Part shown: positions 63,420-64,000 of the stretch, piece by piece
How positions within the stretch are numbered: the stretch's first letter is position 1
How the letters are laid out: every line of letters starts with the position of its first letter
NCBI GenBank assembly: GCA_030704615.1
Contig: CM060733.1
Coordinates: 56,048,001-56,112,000 of the forward strand
Direction of reading: 5' to 3'
Length of the DNA: 64,000 nt
Source of the DNA: Takakia lepidozioides
Lineage: Eukaryota; Streptophyta; Takakiopsida; Takakiales; Takakiaceae
Notes under the pieces: generated by a model
What the model saw: only the letters and a program-made list of their open reading frames with translations
What the model was told of the DNA's origin: nothing
Databases searched by the model: none
Program-made: the position numbers and the translations under genes

Positions 63420-64000
63420 GCGACCGCCGCATGGCGGTCGCTATATTTATAAAAACAAGAAGAGCGACCGCCACATGGCGGTTTTGCTTTTAAAAAAATT
63501 AAATTAAATAAGCGACCGCCTACTGGCGGTCGCTTAATTCAAGATTCAAAATATAAATAACGACCGACCGCCGCTAAATGGCGGTCGCTTCATTTCAAAA
63601 AATATATTAAGTAAGCGACCGCCAACGGCAGTCGCTTAATTTAAGAATCAAAATAAAATCAAGCGACTGCCTCCAAATGGCGGTCGCTTCATTTAAAAAA
63701 AATATATTAAGTAAGCGACCGCCAACGGCGGTCGCTTAATTTAAAGAAAAAAAAAAAATCAAGCGACCGCCTCCAAATGGCGGTCGCTGTATTCTTTATT
63801 AACAAAAGTAGCGACGGCTGCCAAATGGCAGTCGCTGTATTTTTCAAAAATTAACTGAAGAAACGACCGCCGTTTAACGGCGGTCGCTTTTATTTAAGAA
63901 TAAAAATAAAAATAAGCTAAATGGCGGTCGCCAAATTTAAAATATATATATAGCGACCGCCACATGGCGGTCGCTGTATTTTTACAGATTATATCAAAGA
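63420..64000. repeat. Hairpin array 2: about twelve GC-rich palindromes, ~50-bp period, running off the window
   Basis: Units start at 63420, 63464, 63512, 63565, 63615, 63663, 63715, 63763, 63811, 63863, 63923 (right arm only) and 63953. Typical arms are gcgaccgcc and ggcggtcgc with loops gcat, acat, tact, aac or tccaaat. Spacers are AT-rich, about 25 bases. The pair at 63615/63663 is repeated 100 bp later at 63715/63763 with the same loops, so a two-hairpin unit was duplicated. The flanks aagcgac/gtcgctt extend some stems by two pairs. Confidence 0.92.

Noticed and set aside
63420-64000. CRISPR-like array (regular palindromic repeats with spacers)
   Set aside because: Host is a plant, the spacers are AT-rich and related to each other, repeat arms vary, and no cas genes exist. 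The units are hairpins, not direct repeats with unique spacers.

Overview
This window is nuclear DNA of a land plant. The genes have GT-AG introns in the plant style: a CBP/p300-type histone acetyltransferase (HAC), an NPH3/RPT2 phototropism-type BTB protein, a ten-exon zinc alcohol dehydrogenase, plastid DnaJ11-type J-proteins, and an EF-hand/TMEM65-like membrane protein. Genes are sparse and the intergenic DNA is long and full of repeats. A LINE of a type I associate with bryophytes and lycophytes, an odd kinase with an HND...N catalytic loop and a decayed PLS-type PPR gene suggest a seed-free plant (lycophyte, fern or bryophyte). That placement is inference, and I cannot name the species.

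Layout. 1-910 (+): 3' end of the HAC gene, with the TAZ zinc finger. 3333-5672 (-): three-exon NPH3 gene. 14751-18244 (-): probable plastid membrane protein, first and last exons clearest. 20430-21790: tandem repeats and two copies of a SINE-like unit. 23103-26409 (-): complete ten-exon alcohol dehydrogenase, rebuilt here with consistent phases to 381 residues. 27760-32780: repeat-rich block with a hAT-type MITE (perfect 8-bp target duplication), a second inverted-repeat element, a pair of ~240-270-bp direct repeats and a tandem array. 33483-36718 (+): two neighbouring J-protein paralogues. 39639-40700 (-): FCP/SCP-like phosphatase with a DxN motif. 41240-43150 (+): dead LINE. 46203-50191 (+): EF-hand/TMEM65-like gene with a 24-nt micro-exon. 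50620-51050: Harbinger-like MITE. 51436-51603: Ty3/gypsy RT fragment. 53319-54701 (-): transposon-type ORF killed by five in-frame stops. 55860-56415 (-): PPR pseudogene.

The last 7 kb is the most unusual part. Two arrays of short GC-rich hairpins, 56846-57210 and 63420-63974 (running to the window edge), share a period of about 50 bp and the frame GCGACC...GGTCGC. They differ by a compensatory base-pair change: stems are ACC/GGT in the first and GCC/GGC in the second. Each array lies outside an inward-facing TATA box (57256 on +, 63115 on -). Between them are a 120-bp repeat that stays open as a 40-residue unit, a 40-bp-arm foldback, larger diverged inverted repeats, and a kinase-like gene broken by a 21-base homopolymer and other lesions. 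I suggest the two arrays are the ends of one large undescribed mobile element, or two members of one repeat class. This is inference from structure alone.

The host genes share no pathway and look like ordinary neighbours. Long gaps hold many short open frames for which I see no support.
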